Source: Dehalococcoidia bacterium (GTDB taxonomy: Bacteria > Chloroflexota > Dehalococcoidia > Lucifugimonadales > UBA3495). Taken from it: a stretch of 32,331 nucleotides of DNA. Under the pieces are notes generated by a model. It saw only the letters and a list, made by a program, of their open reading frames with translations, ran no database searches and was not told the origin of the DNA. The stretch is taken from assembly GCA_012959605.1 (NCBI GenBank), contig DUCU01000018.1:3459-35789 (forward strand). Direction: 5' to 3'. The position numbers and the translations under genes were made by a program. Positions 1 to 7,499 of the stretch are shown here, one piece after another; the stretch's first letter is position 1; the number at the start of each line of letters is the position of its first letter.

Positions 1-143
1 CCCTCCACAACCCGCTCGTACTGAGTGAAGGGAAGGGCCTGGCTAAGTGTTGTTTGCTACGGCACTACTCGGAAAGACAATGGATGGATTGTGCCTATAG
101 TCCGCGAAAATCCCCCTCGGTCCTCCTCTACAAAAGAGGGATG

Positions 144-165
144 AAAAAGCTGTTAGCTAACAGCT
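144..165 (-). terminator. Rho-independent terminator overlapping the sulfite-oxidase-like stop codon
   Basis: Bases 148-165 are a perfect 18-bp palindrome (AGCTGTTAGCTAACAGCT). On the minus strand it runs straight into five T residues (148-144), as expected for an intrinsic terminator. The TAA stop of the upstream gene (153-155) lies inside the stem, so no 3' untranslated sequence precedes the hairpin. A second weak hairpin (CCTCT/AGAGG) follows at about 121-140. Confidence 0.65.
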
Positions 166-1277
166 CCGGCCTCTACTATCACATCCACTGTTTGGGCCAT
201 GTTGTTGCCCATACCTTGGATGTTCCACTCGGGTCCCACCGGCTGGCGGTTGCCGTTGGTGTCAGTGGCCCGGACCATCAGGGTGTGCCGACCGGTTGTG
301 GCATCCCAATCAGCGGTCCAGCCGTGCCAGGCGAATTGCGACGGCTGAGGGCCGAGCTGAGCGTTGAACCAGCTCGAGCCGCCGTCGGTGCTGATCTCCA
401 CCCGTGATACCCCCGCGCGTGCGACCCACGCGCGTCCAGTCAGGGTCACCGGTCCAGCACTGAGTAGCCGGGTGCGGGTCAAGAAGTCCGGGATACCTGG
501 CGGGACCATCAGCGCCCTGACCCGAATGATGTCAACTGGATCGCCTGGGTCATCGGCCGTTTGGCGGTAGCGGTACGAAGCCATCTGGAATCCGTTGAAC
601 GGTTCGCCGACAGCCTCGATGCTCCCCAGCCATTTCACGCTGGTCATGCCGTACCAACCAGGAACTATCAGACGCAGCGGGTAACCATGTTGGGGTTCGA
701 GGGGCCTTCCGTTCATCTCATAAACCAGCATCACCTCGTCTCTGGTCGCCTCTTCGACGGTGAGACTTCGCTGATAAAACTGGACCTCTTCTCCCTGCAC
801 TCCCTGATCGCACCCGGTAAATAGTATCTCGACGGCCTCACTCTGCAGTCCAGCGGCCTCCAATACGCCTTTCAGCGGCGTCCCGGTCCACTCAGACGTG
901 CCAATGGCTTCCAGGAGCCACGGCTGGGAAACCAACCGAGGTGAAAACAGGGCCCGTCCGTTGCCGGCGCACTCCATAGTGACAAGCTCGGTTCTCGATG
1001 GCAGGGCCTTGATGTCCTCAAGAGTCAGGCTGGTTGGCTGGCCGACAAGGCCGCCAATGTTGAGTTTCCACGCGCTCATGTCCACATCGGGGATATCCCA
1101 GTGAATCAGAAGGTAGTGCATACCCGTGGGCGTCACGTCGTAGCGCAGGCCTTCAGTGGGCATTCCCCGATTGCGGAAGGAAAGGGCAAGCTCTTCCCGA
1201 TAGAACTGTGGTCCGGATGTCACTCCGCTTCCATCTCCCACAGTGGGAAATCTGCGTACGGAATCTTGCTGCGTCAT
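153..1277 (-). CDS. Sulfite-oxidase-family molybdopterin oxidoreductase
   Basis: This 374-residue protein has the sulfite oxidase fold: an oxidoreductase molybdopterin-binding domain (about residues 45-230) followed by a Mo-cofactor dimerisation domain (about 250-370). In this family one cysteine binds molybdenum; here it is Cys103 in the motif TMECAGNGR. The family oxidises sulfite to sulfate, or in other members reduces S- or N-oxides; the substrate here cannot be read from sequence. There is no twin-arginine signal, so it should be cytoplasmic, and no cytochrome c or heme subunit lies beside it, so the electron acceptor is unknown. The ATG at 1277 is preceded by a strong ribosome site (GGAGGT, about 5 bases away). 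It is the last of a minus-strand series and ends in a terminator. Confidence 0.93.
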   Translation of the reverse strand: MTQQDSVRRFPTVGDGSGVTSGPQFYREELALSFRNRGMPTEGLRYDVTPTGMHYLLIHWDIPDVDMSAWKLNIGGLVGQPTSLTLEDIKALPSRTELVTMECAGNGRALFSPRLVSQPWLLEAIGTSEWTGTPLKGVLEAAGLQSEAVEILFTGCDQGVQGEEVQFYQRSLTVEEATRDEVMLVYEMNGRPLEPQHGYPLRLIVPGWYGMTSVKWLGSIEAVGEPFNGFQMASYRYRQTADDPGDPVDIIRVRALMVPPGIPDFLTRTRLLSAGPVTLTGRAWVARAGVSRVEISTDGGSSWFNAQLGPQPSQFAWHGWTADWDATTGRHTLMVRATDTNGNRQPVGPEWNIQGMGNNMAQTVDVIVEAGAVS

Positions 1278-1662
1278 GGGTTACCTCCAATAGGCGTTGG
1301 CGGTAGCTTACAGCTAACGACGCTCAGTAGCCAGTTTTTGGGGAGGGGTTGCTAAGTCGTGAATTCCCTGAGGAATTTGAACCCACAATCTGGCGCTTAA
1401 AAAGGCAACGGCGTAATTTTCAATGTTGAAGGTTATCGGCATTTCAAACCCAGCAACTGTCGGATCGCTTTGTATTTGCTCGGAAGATTTACGACGATTT
1501 TATTATGCCCAACCAACTATCTGAGCAAATCAGATTTGGTCTGCGTCAGTAATATAGGTATCGGTGATGGCGAGCTGGTCGCCGTCAAACCACGTCCCGA
1601 GTACATACCACTTTTTGCCGATAGCCGGTGGAAGGAAAACCAATATGTAGGCGGCATCATGC
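1278..1662. other. 385-bp intergenic stretch without a convincing gene
   Basis: No ORF here has a plausible start, ribosome site or family resemblance. The minus strand holds an open stretch of 42 codons (1530-1658) whose translation looks protein-like but has no ATG; see findings. A short GGCGA/TCGCC dyad occurs near 1568-1582 without a T-run. No clear promoter for the downstream sulfite-oxidase-like gene was identified. Confidence 0.5.
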
Positions 1663-2685
1663 CTAGTATTCGACCCGGTACACCCGCTCAGCGGTGCCAC
1701 GGAACATGTCTGCCCGCTCGCTTGCGGAGTAGCCTTTGGTCAGTCGCTTGAACGCATTGTAGAGGATGTTGTAAGAATGACCGACTTTGTCGGGCGGGAA
1801 GTTACTCTCTATCATGCCCCGGTCTGGTCCAAACTGCTCAATCGCATAATTCATGAACGGCGCCATCAGTCCGGCTAGTTCTTCAGAGCCAATTGGCTTC
1901 TCCCGAGCGGACCAGTCGTAGCCGGTCCGAGGTTGCCCAATACCGCCAAGCTTCACCGTGACGTTGGGGCACTTGGCCACCTCTGCCAAGTTCTTCTTCC
2001 AAACGGGAATGACATCTTTTTCAAGATTGGAATAAGGGCCAGTACCCAGCACACCGCCGATGTGGTTCAGGATTATTGGCAGTTCTGGGATGGCCTGGGC
2101 AAACGACACCAACTCTGGCAGTTGGTGGAAATACATCCAAGCATCAAAGGATAACCCCATCTGGGCAAGAACCCTGGCCCCTGCCCTAAAGTCCTCTTCG
2201 CCCAGCTGTTCTTTTCGATTCCAGCGGTTGCTGCCAATATCCGGGTGGTCATCGTACGTGAGGCCGTGTCGGATACCTCGAAACCTCTGTGGGCTGGCCG
2301 CCTGCAACGCCTCCAGTACCGGCTCAACGGCGTCACCTAAGTGCAAGTTGGCGTGCCCGACAATCGAAGCTGCTGCCTTGGCTGGTCCGTAGAGTCCTGT
2401 AGCTGCGGCGGCCGCCAGACCCTGGACGAACTCAACCTCCCCCACCGGGCGCATCTCTTCCGGTCCGTCCGTGCGATACATGGCGTTGGTCTCAACAAAC
2501 ACAGTGGACACCACGTTGTGCCCGCTGTTTAGGTCGTCATACAGTTCGCTCAACAGATAATTCTGGTAGGGGATTCGCGCCGGGCGCCGATCCCACAGGT
2601 GATGGTGGGGATCACAGATGGGTATCTCTGGCTCCAGAGTGGGTTCTTCCGTCAATGCCAGCCAATCATTGCCTCCAAATGGCAT
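1663..2685 (-). CDS. Amidohydrolase family 2 (COG3618-type) metal-dependent hydrolase
   Basis: This 340-residue TIM-barrel protein belongs to the amidohydrolase-2 family, which includes lactonases (2-pyrone-4,6-dicarboxylate lactonase, fuconolactonase) and decarboxylases. The N-terminal signature CDPHHHLWD (residues 24-32) is typical of the group and carries the HxH metal-site pattern. ILNHIGG near residue 205 and the late stretch ESNFPPDK match other conserved barrel-strand motifs of the family. The substrate is unknown; lactone or ester hydrolysis of a cyclic acid is a family-level guess. The ATG at 2685 has GGAGG about 8 bases upstream. It sits between the cyclophilin lipoprotein gene (53-bp gap) and the sulfite-oxidase-like gene (385-bp gap), so joint transcription with the latter is uncertain. 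Confidence 0.9.
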   Translation of the reverse strand: MPFGGNDWLALTEEPTLEPEIPICDPHHHLWDRRPARIPYQNYLLSELYDDLNSGHNVVSTVFVETNAMYRTDGPEEMRPVGEVEFVQGLAAAAATGLYGPAKAAASIVGHANLHLGDAVEPVLEALQAASPQRFRGIRHGLTYDDHPDIGSNRWNRKEQLGEEDFRAGARVLAQMGLSFDAWMYFHQLPELVSFAQAIPELPIILNHIGGVLGTGPYSNLEKDVIPVWKKNLAEVAKCPNVTVKLGGIGQPRTGYDWSAREKPIGSEELAGLMAPFMNYAIEQFGPDRGMIESNFPPDKVGHSYNILYNAFKRLTKGYSASERADMFRGTAERVYRVEY

Positions 2686-2738
2686 GATTAAGCCTCCAAT
2701 CTCTAAAGTTTTATCGTTCGCCCGTCGCTTCGCCTTTG

Positions 2739-4046
2739 TTACTGCGTAATATCTACGCCCAGGATAACCACCGATTCTGCTGGGCGGCTGCCCGCTACAG
2801 TTGCCACCATTGAGATAGCATCCACCACGTCCTGACCCTCAATAACTTGGCCAAATATGGTGTGCGCTCCGTTCAGGTGAGGCGTGGGAACGGTGGTGAT
2901 GAAGAACTGACTGCTGTTGGTATTGGGGCCCGAGTTGGCCATGGCCAATATGCCGGCCCGATCAAACACTAGAGGGGAATCGAACTCGTCATTGAAGGAA
3001 TAACCTGCCCCGCCGCTGCCAATTCCTTCGGGATCTCCACCCTGAATCATAAAGTTTTGAATAACTCGGTGGAATATCACACCGTCATAGAAGCCTTCAG
3101 TCGCCAAAAATACGAAGCTGTTCACCGTCTCCGGGGCCTCGCTGGCAAATAGCTCAATGGTCATGTCGCCCATGTTGGTGCGCATGGTAGCCACATAGGT
3201 AGCGGTGTTATCAATAATCATTGCCGGGGGCTCAGCCCATTGCTTGGCCGGCTGTGTTACTTGATCGGTTGGCGGCGCTGTGACCGGAGGCAATGTAACT
3301 TGAACTGACCCGTTCAAGTTACTCAGACGAGTCACAGAACTTTGATAAAGGACCTCAAGTTCCCCAATCCCAAAATTGGCGTAATCCGCTGCGGGAACAT
3401 GCCCTTCCTGTCTAATTTTACGCACCAGCAGGTCTTCAATGCCTACCCACAAAATCATCAGTTCATTCTCCGGCTCGTCCGGCACAGTACCGGTAACGCG
3501 GTATACCGCCAGGCCGTCTAGCACTTCCTGAACTGCCTCTATAGCAACCATTGCCGAATGAACAAAGTCTTCGGTCTCCGAACTGTCAACTTCATCGCCT
3601 TTTGACCACTCTTCAGTGAGTTGATTCTTGGCGTAGGTGAAGCCCGCGATCTGGCGCGTTTCAGTCGTTACCTTGCCGACGAATCCCTCGGTGGCAATAT
3701 CCACCGCAACCGTAACCTGGTTATCACCATCCACGTAACCACCGCCCGACATCTCCATCAAGATCAGGTGGTTATCAGCATCTTTCGTGGTTTTGATAAC
3801 CAACGTTCCGTCCAAAGAATAGCTTCCCAACTCGGCCATGGCAGTCTTGATGTCTTCCAGAAGTTCTGCCGGAACCAGGTCTGTTGGTGCGGCTGTTGGG
3901 ATCGGTATTTGCGTCGGCGCAGCAGGCTCAGTGGGGACCAAAGTTGCTTCTGCTCCACCCCCGCAGGCTGACAATATCAAGGCAATAAAAAGCACGAGGA
4001 TGGGCAAGGTTTTCGTTCTATTTTTTTTCGTGGTGAACCGTCCCAA
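2739..4046 (-). CDS. Cyclophilin-type peptidyl-prolyl isomerase lipoprotein with N-terminal LppX/LolA-like domain
   Basis: The 435-residue protein starts with a lipoprotein signal (hydrophobic residues 13-27, lipobox LSAC, lipidated Cys28), then a Pro/Thr-rich linker. Residues about 60-255 resemble LppX/LprG-like lipid-binding lipoproteins (moderate certainty). Residues about 284-433 are a complete cyclophilin domain: FHR with catalytic Arg327, FMIQGGDP with Gln335, ANSGPNTNSSQFF, and HTIFG. The position equivalent to Trp121 of human cyclophilin A is His390, as in many bacterial cyclophilins, which usually weakens cyclosporin binding. It should catalyse proline isomerisation outside the membrane. 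The start is uncertain: the only in-frame candidate ahead of the signal is TTG at 4046, which follows a stop directly and lacks a clear ribosome site. It lies 68 bp after msrA. Confidence 0.9.
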   Translation of the reverse strand: MGRFTTKKNRTKTLPILVLFIALILSACGGGAEATLVPTEPAAPTQIPIPTAAPTDLVPAELLEDIKTAMAELGSYSLDGTLVIKTTKDADNHLILMEMSGGGYVDGDNQVTVAVDIATEGFVGKVTTETRQIAGFTYAKNQLTEEWSKGDEVDSSETEDFVHSAMVAIEAVQEVLDGLAVYRVTGTVPDEPENELMILWVGIEDLLVRKIRQEGHVPAADYANFGIGELEVLYQSSVTRLSNLNGSVQVTLPPVTAPPTDQVTQPAKQWAEPPAMIIDNTATYVATMRTNMGDMTIELFASEAPETVNSFVFLATEGFYDGVIFHRVIQNFMIQGGDPEGIGSGGAGYSFNDEFDSPLVFDRAGILAMANSGPNTNSSQFFITTVPTPHLNGAHTIFGQVIEGQDVVDAISMVATVAGSRPAESVVILGVDITQ

Positions 4047-4114
4047 TCAAAGAGAAATTAAAATCGTGTTCCAGCAAAGATTGCTCTCCGCCCAGTGAGA
4101 CCAAAAGCCTGCTC

Positions 4115-4654
4115 TTAGCGCAGGCTCTTGGCAAACTTCTGGCGAATCTTGGCAACCTTAGGGCTAATGACCACCTGGCAGTACATGCTGCCGGGGTTGT
4201 TCTGGTAGAACTGCCGGTGCTCCGGTTCGGACTCGTAGAACACTTCAAATGGGGAAATCTCTGTGACCACTGGCCCCGGCTGAGAACCCTCGGCGTCCAG
4301 CTCCTTGATATACTCGGCGGTCTCATCGCGCTGGGCGTCGGTGGTGTGGAGGACCACCGAACGGTAACGAGCGCCTCTGTCCGCGCCCTGGTAGTTGAGG
4401 GTAGTTGGGTCATGAGAAGCGAAGAAAACCTCGAGCATTTCCTTGAAGGAAATCTCAGATGGGTCAAACTCGATTCTCACCACCTCCGCGTGACCGGTGG
4501 TCTCTTCACAGACCTGGTAGTAGTTCGGGTTGGCCACGTGCCCACCAGAATACCCAGAGGCCACAGCCTTTACACCTTTGATTTCTAGGAAAACGGCTTC
4601 AGTGCACCAGAAGCACCCCCCACCAAATACTGCAATCTCATTGTTGTTTTCCAT
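4115..4654 (-). CDS. msrA: Peptide methionine sulfoxide reductase MsrA
   Basis: A full-length 179-residue MsrA, which reduces methionine-S-sulfoxide in proteins and free methionine. The catalytic motif GCFWC is at residues 13-17 with nucleophile Cys14. GYSGG and GHAEVV of the substrate pocket follow, and the MYCQVVISPK segment is near the C-terminus. There is no signal peptide, so it is cytoplasmic. The ATG at 4654 is preceded by GGGAG about 9 bases upstream. It lies just before the cyclophilin lipoprotein gene, a pairing that fits protein repair and folding, although one is cytoplasmic and the other exported. MsrB is not present in the window. Confidence 0.97.
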   Translation of the reverse strand: MENNNEIAVFGGGCFWCTEAVFLEIKGVKAVASGYSGGHVANPNYYQVCEETTGHAEVVRIEFDPSEISFKEMLEVFFASHDPTTLNYQGADRGARYRSVVLHTTDAQRDETAEYIKELDAEGSQPGPVVTEISPFEVFYESEPEHRQFYQNNPGSMYCQVVISPKVAKIRQKFAKSLR

Positions 4655-4715
4655 CGTTATTTCTCCCTTTGTATTTTCAAACGTAATTAGCTTGTTGATT
4701 CGGTGGCAGGGCGGA

Positions 4716-5585
4716 TTAACCGACTATATCTGCCAGCCGGTCCAGTTGGCCCAGATCAGCAGCGGTAGGCAAAAAGACCAATTCATCCATGCCGATGCCT
4801 TCCAAATCCTGAATCATCCCTTTGACGGCCTCGGTTGAGGACACAGCGTTCTCGGCCATCTGATCAGCCACCGGACCCAAGAACGAATAATAATGCCTGA
4901 TATAGCCACCAACAACGTCGGCGGCATTGGGACCAAGGGCGTAAGAACACACGGCAGCCAACCGGGGCTTGCCGGGTTTGCCTGCGGTCTCCCAGGCCTC
5001 GACTGCCATCTTATAGGAAGCTTCAACAGCATCGGGTTGGGTTCCAGCAGCAAGGAAGCCATCGGCCAACCTTCCGGCCCGGGCGATGGATTGGGGTGTT
5101 CCTCCGCCAATAAGAATCTCCGGTCCGCCGGCCTGGACCGGCGGAGGACCCACAGGGCCAACACCATTTTCCGGGTCGAGGTCTTCCCCAGACCAGATGC
5201 GCTTCATCGTTGCAATCTGGTCTTCAAATCGGCGACCACGGTTGCTGTATTTGGCGGGTGCGGCTTTGTAGTCGTCCGGACGGCGACCCACGCCAAATCC
5301 CAAGGTTAGACGACCGTTGGAAATGGCGTCCAAACTGGCAGCCTGCTTGGCCAGAACGCCTTCATTGCGAAGCGGGGCCAGCATCACGCCGGTCATCAGT
5401 CTGATTCGAGTGGTTACCGCTGCAGCGGCGGCCAGCATGATGAAGGGCTCAAAGTTCTGGTAGACAATGCGATCAATGGTCCCCAGCGTAGAGAAAGGGC
5501 CAGCCTCGGCCCGCTGGGCCCATTCCATAATGAAATCACCTTTAACGCCGGGGATGGCGCCGGGCAAGCCAATACCAATCTTCAT
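4716..5585 (-). CDS. LLM-class (luciferase-like) flavin-dependent oxidoreductase
   Basis: A 289-residue luciferase-like monooxygenase with a TIM-barrel fold that uses FMN or F420. It starts MKIGIGLPG, and the barrel has the family pattern RIRLMTGVMLAP (about 61-72) followed by LAKQAASLDAISNGR and the GFGVGRRPDD loop (to about residue 105). The middle segment EILIGGGTPQSIARAGRLADG also matches the family. The frame is open upstream to 5705, but the ATG at 5585 is preferred: it has AGGTGAG about 8 bases upstream and gives the usual N-terminus. The substrate is unknown. It lies 56 bp downstream of the DUF1501 gene. A second LLM protein is at 24316-25266, so at least two paralogues occur in the window. 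Confidence 0.93.
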   Translation of the reverse strand: MKIGIGLPGAIPGVKGDFIMEWAQRAEAGPFSTLGTIDRIVYQNFEPFIMLAAAAAVTTRIRLMTGVMLAPLRNEGVLAKQAASLDAISNGRLTLGFGVGRRPDDYKAAPAKYSNRGRRFEDQIATMKRIWSGEDLDPENGVGPVGPPPVQAGGPEILIGGGTPQSIARAGRLADGFLAAGTQPDAVEASYKMAVEAWETAGKPGKPRLAAVCSYALGPNAADVVGGYIRHYYSFLGPVADQMAENAVSSTEAVKGMIQDLEGIGMDELVFLPTAADLGQLDRLADIVG

Positions 5586-5641
5586 GCCAGTCTCACCTGG
5601 TTCGTTTTGGTTGTCTCGATTGAGTTCGTTTACCAGACCAA

Positions 5642-6769
5642 TTAAACAAAGCTGAGATGTTCGTAGTTGCCACCCACCGTGGACTTGGCATCGAGGTCCA
5701 TCCATTTCTCGACAATGGTGGAATAAACACTGCGGTAGTCCAAATTAAAGTGCAGGTCGCCGTCCAGTTGGTCGACTTCTTTAAGGGACGGGTACTCACC
5801 GTACATACCACCGTTCACAGGTTGACCGATGATGTAGCATCCGCCGCCGGAGCCGTGGTCTGATCCGGAGCCATTGTCTTTGACCCGGCGTCCAAACTCA
5901 GTGAAGACCAGCATCATGACATTGTCCGCAGCGTCGTGTTCTTTCAAATCGGTGAAGAAATCTTCAATGCCAGCCGAAAGGTCGCTGAGGAGCGGAGTCT
6001 GCACCGGCACCTGGTTGGCGTGAGTGTCATAGCCGCCCTGGGACGTGTAAAGCACTCGAGTGCCCAGTCCTTTGAAGATTACTTGTGCCATACCGCGGAG
6101 ACTCTGGGATATGCCAGTAGAGGCGTATTCCACAGTGGATGAATAGCTATCAGCCGCGGTTTTTAGAATATCGGCGCCTTTCAGCGCGTCCAGGCCGGTG
6201 CGTCCCAGGTAGTCCATGGCCGCTCCGGTGCCTATGGCTGGCGAGTACATCCTTTCAAACACGTCCAAAGCGCGGGCACGTTGTTCTTCGCCTTGGATGC
6301 CGGTGAGGACACCGTAGCCTTCCAACACCGCAACCGAGGCCACGGGAACGCCGGTCAAAGCCAACGCCCGGGGCAGACCGCGACCAAAGTTCACCCCGGT
6401 CAGTACGTTCTCGCCGTGGGGGTCAATGTCTCGAATCACCCGACCTAGCCAACCTTCCATGGCAATCTTCTCCGGCTCACAGGTGTGCCAGATGTCCATG
6501 GCCCTGAAATGGGAGCGGTTTGGGTTGGGATAGCCCACCCCGTTTATGACCGCGACTTCGCCCTGGTCGTAGAGGTTCTTGAAAGCGCCCAAGTTAGGGT
6601 TGAACCCAAACTGGTCGTTGATTGGCAGCACATCCTCAGCGGGAATGCCCACGGTGGGGCGATTATCGTAGTAAAGGGGGTCGGCGTATGGGACCACCAT
6701 GTTCATGTAATCGCTGCCGCCGGTCAGTTGGACCACCACCAAAATAGGGTCTTTCTTGGTCGATGTCAT
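5642..6769 (-). CDS. DUF1501 family protein (sulfatase/alkaline-phosphatase-like fold)
   Basis: A 375-residue DUF1501 protein. Family marks are VVQLTGGSDYMNMVVP near the start, YPNPNRSHFRAMDIWHT (about 80-96), GGYDTHANQ, VFTEFGRRVKDNGSGSDHG and the terminal YRSVYSTIVEKW. DUF1501 has an alkaline-phosphatase-superfamily fold but no firmly assigned reaction; the conserved Asp and His in the DTHAN and SDHG motifs could bind metal. Most relatives have a twin-arginine signal and a DUF1800 gene next door. This one has neither: it begins directly at the domain and no DUF1800 gene is in the window. The ATG at 6769 has GGGAG about 10 bases upstream. It is first in the minus-strand series, with a promoter-like site at 6845-6873. 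Confidence 0.92.
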   Translation of the reverse strand: MTSTKKDPILVVVQLTGGSDYMNMVVPYADPLYYDNRPTVGIPAEDVLPINDQFGFNPNLGAFKNLYDQGEVAVINGVGYPNPNRSHFRAMDIWHTCEPEKIAMEGWLGRVIRDIDPHGENVLTGVNFGRGLPRALALTGVPVASVAVLEGYGVLTGIQGEEQRARALDVFERMYSPAIGTGAAMDYLGRTGLDALKGADILKTAADSYSSTVEYASTGISQSLRGMAQVIFKGLGTRVLYTSQGGYDTHANQVPVQTPLLSDLSAGIEDFFTDLKEHDAADNVMMLVFTEFGRRVKDNGSGSDHGSGGGCYIIGQPVNGGMYGEYPSLKEVDQLDGDLHFNLDYRSVYSTIVEKWMDLDAKSTVGGNYEHLSFV

Positions 6770-6844
6770 GGGCTCACTCCCTTCGGGCTGTTAGGCTGGT
6801 TTCAGCTGTCTGAAGACCGAATCTTGTAACCTCGGTTCGGGTTC

Positions 6845-6873
6845 ACTCTAGCAGCGGCACAAATGAGCGTCAA
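6845..6873 (-). promoter_or_regulatory. Candidate sigma-70-type promoter for the DUF1501 gene series
   Basis: On the minus strand TTGACG (6873-6868) and TAGAGT (6850-6845) are separated by exactly 17 bases. The expected transcript start is near 6838, giving a leader of about 70 bases before the ATG at 6769. The site diverges from the tRNA promoter less than 100 bp away. The call rests on consensus match only. Confidence 0.5.
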
Positions 6874-6936
6874 CGGCGTTGATTATAAAAACGGGTATAT
6901 CCTACGACCAGTAGGGCGTTTGCAGGCGTTAACCGC

Positions 6937-6966
6937 TTGACAGTGGTTCGGCGGTGGCCTTACGAT
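6937..6966 (+). promoter_or_regulatory. Candidate promoter of the tRNA cluster
   Basis: A perfect -35 hexamer TTGACA (6937-6942) is followed after 18 bases by TACGAT (6961-6966, four of six -10 bases). Transcription would start near 6973, about 75 bases before the first tRNA gene. The perfect -35 box suits a stable-RNA promoter. Confidence 0.6.
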
Positions 6967-7048
6967 TCAGAACGGCTCCCGGACGCGTAGGGAAGACTAG
7001 GACGAACCTTGGTTCGAGCCCAATTGGGCAAGTCTCTTGGGTTGGCAT

Positions 7049-7124
7049 GGGGATATAGCTCAGTTGGGAGAGCGCGGCGTTCGCAATGCCGAGGCCGAGG
7101 GTTCGAGTCCCTCTATCTCCACCA
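7049..7124 (+). tRNA. tRNA-Ala (anticodon CGC)
   Basis: A complete 76-nt cloverleaf. The acceptor stem GGGGATA pairs with TATCTCC and contains the G3-U70 wobble pair that marks alanine tRNAs. The D stem is GCTC/GAGC, the anticodon loop TTCGCAA gives CGC, and the T arm is GAGGG-TTCGAGT-CCCTC. The 3' ACCA is encoded. It reads codon GCG. It is the first gene of a three-tRNA transcript, four bases from the next. Confidence 0.97.
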
Positions 7125-7128
7125 TAAT

Positions 7129-7204
7129 GCCCTTGTAGCTCAGAGGATAGAGCGGCGGCGTCCTAAGTCGCGCGTCGGGGGTTCGAATCCCTCCAAGGGC
7201 ACCA
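7129..7204 (+). tRNA. tRNA-Arg (anticodon CCT)
   Basis: A complete 76-nt tRNA. The acceptor stem is GCCCTTG/CAAGGGC and the D stem GCTC/GAGC. The anticodon stem GCGGC/GTCGC encloses the loop GTCCTAA, giving CCT, which reads AGG. The T arm carries GTTCGAAT and ACCA is encoded. Position 32 is G, unusual for a tRNA (normally a pyrimidine), but the stems are intact. It follows tRNA-Ala by four bases. Confidence 0.96.
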
Positions 7205-7286
7205 TTTAACATCAGGCGGCGGCGCCAATCCCAAAAGCCGCTGCACAATAGAATCGGCGTCACATCATATGGACGCCACATATCGC

Positions 7287-7364
7287 AGGAGCGTAGCTCA
7301 GTCTGGCCAGAGCGCTGGTCTCCAAAACCAGTGGCCGGGGGTTCGAATCCTCCCGCTCCTGCCA
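7287..7364 (+). tRNA. tRNA-Trp (anticodon CCA)
   Basis: A complete 78-nt tRNA with a fully paired acceptor stem AGGAGCG/CGCTCCT, D stem GCTC/GAGC, anticodon stem CTGGT/ACCAG and loop CTCCAAA giving CCA. The T arm carries TTCGAAT, and GCCA (discriminator G plus CCA) is encoded. An 82-base spacer with a GGCGTC/GACGCC hairpin (7256-7277) separates it from tRNA-Arg. The terminator at 7377 follows after 12 bases. Confidence 0.96.
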
Positions 7365-7376
7365 ATTTTACGCAGA

Positions 7377-7414
7377 AAAAGGACCTCGGATAATTTCGAG
7401 GTCCTTTTATTTTT
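7377..7414. terminator. Strong two-way intrinsic terminator
   Basis: The 12-bp stem AAAAGGACCTCG / CGAGGTCCTTTT has an 8-base loop and is flanked by an A-run on the left and TTTTATTTTT on the right. It therefore works as an intrinsic terminator in both directions. It ends the tRNA transcript on the plus strand and can stop the MFS gene (last base 7500) on the minus strand. Confidence 0.9.
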
Positions 7415-7499
7415 CCGGATTGCCGACATTTTGCCGACATTAAATTTCTAATTCACTTCTTCGGGATTATTCTTTACGCGTGTACTGGCCAGTCTGGAT

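Noticed and set aside
54-407. 117-codon plus-strand frame at the window start
   Set aside because: Most of it is antisense to the sulfite-oxidase-like gene and its start lacks a ribosome site; it also runs through that gene's terminator.
7001-7030. T-loop-like sequence GGTTCGAGCC suggesting a fourth tRNA before tRNA-Ala
   Set aside because: No acceptor, D or anticodon arm can be built upstream and no CCA follows. The motif is explained by two short palindromic hairpins.
7049-7414. tRNA genes as an attachment site for an integrated element
   Set aside because: No integrase gene and no second copy of a tRNA 3' end was found in the window.
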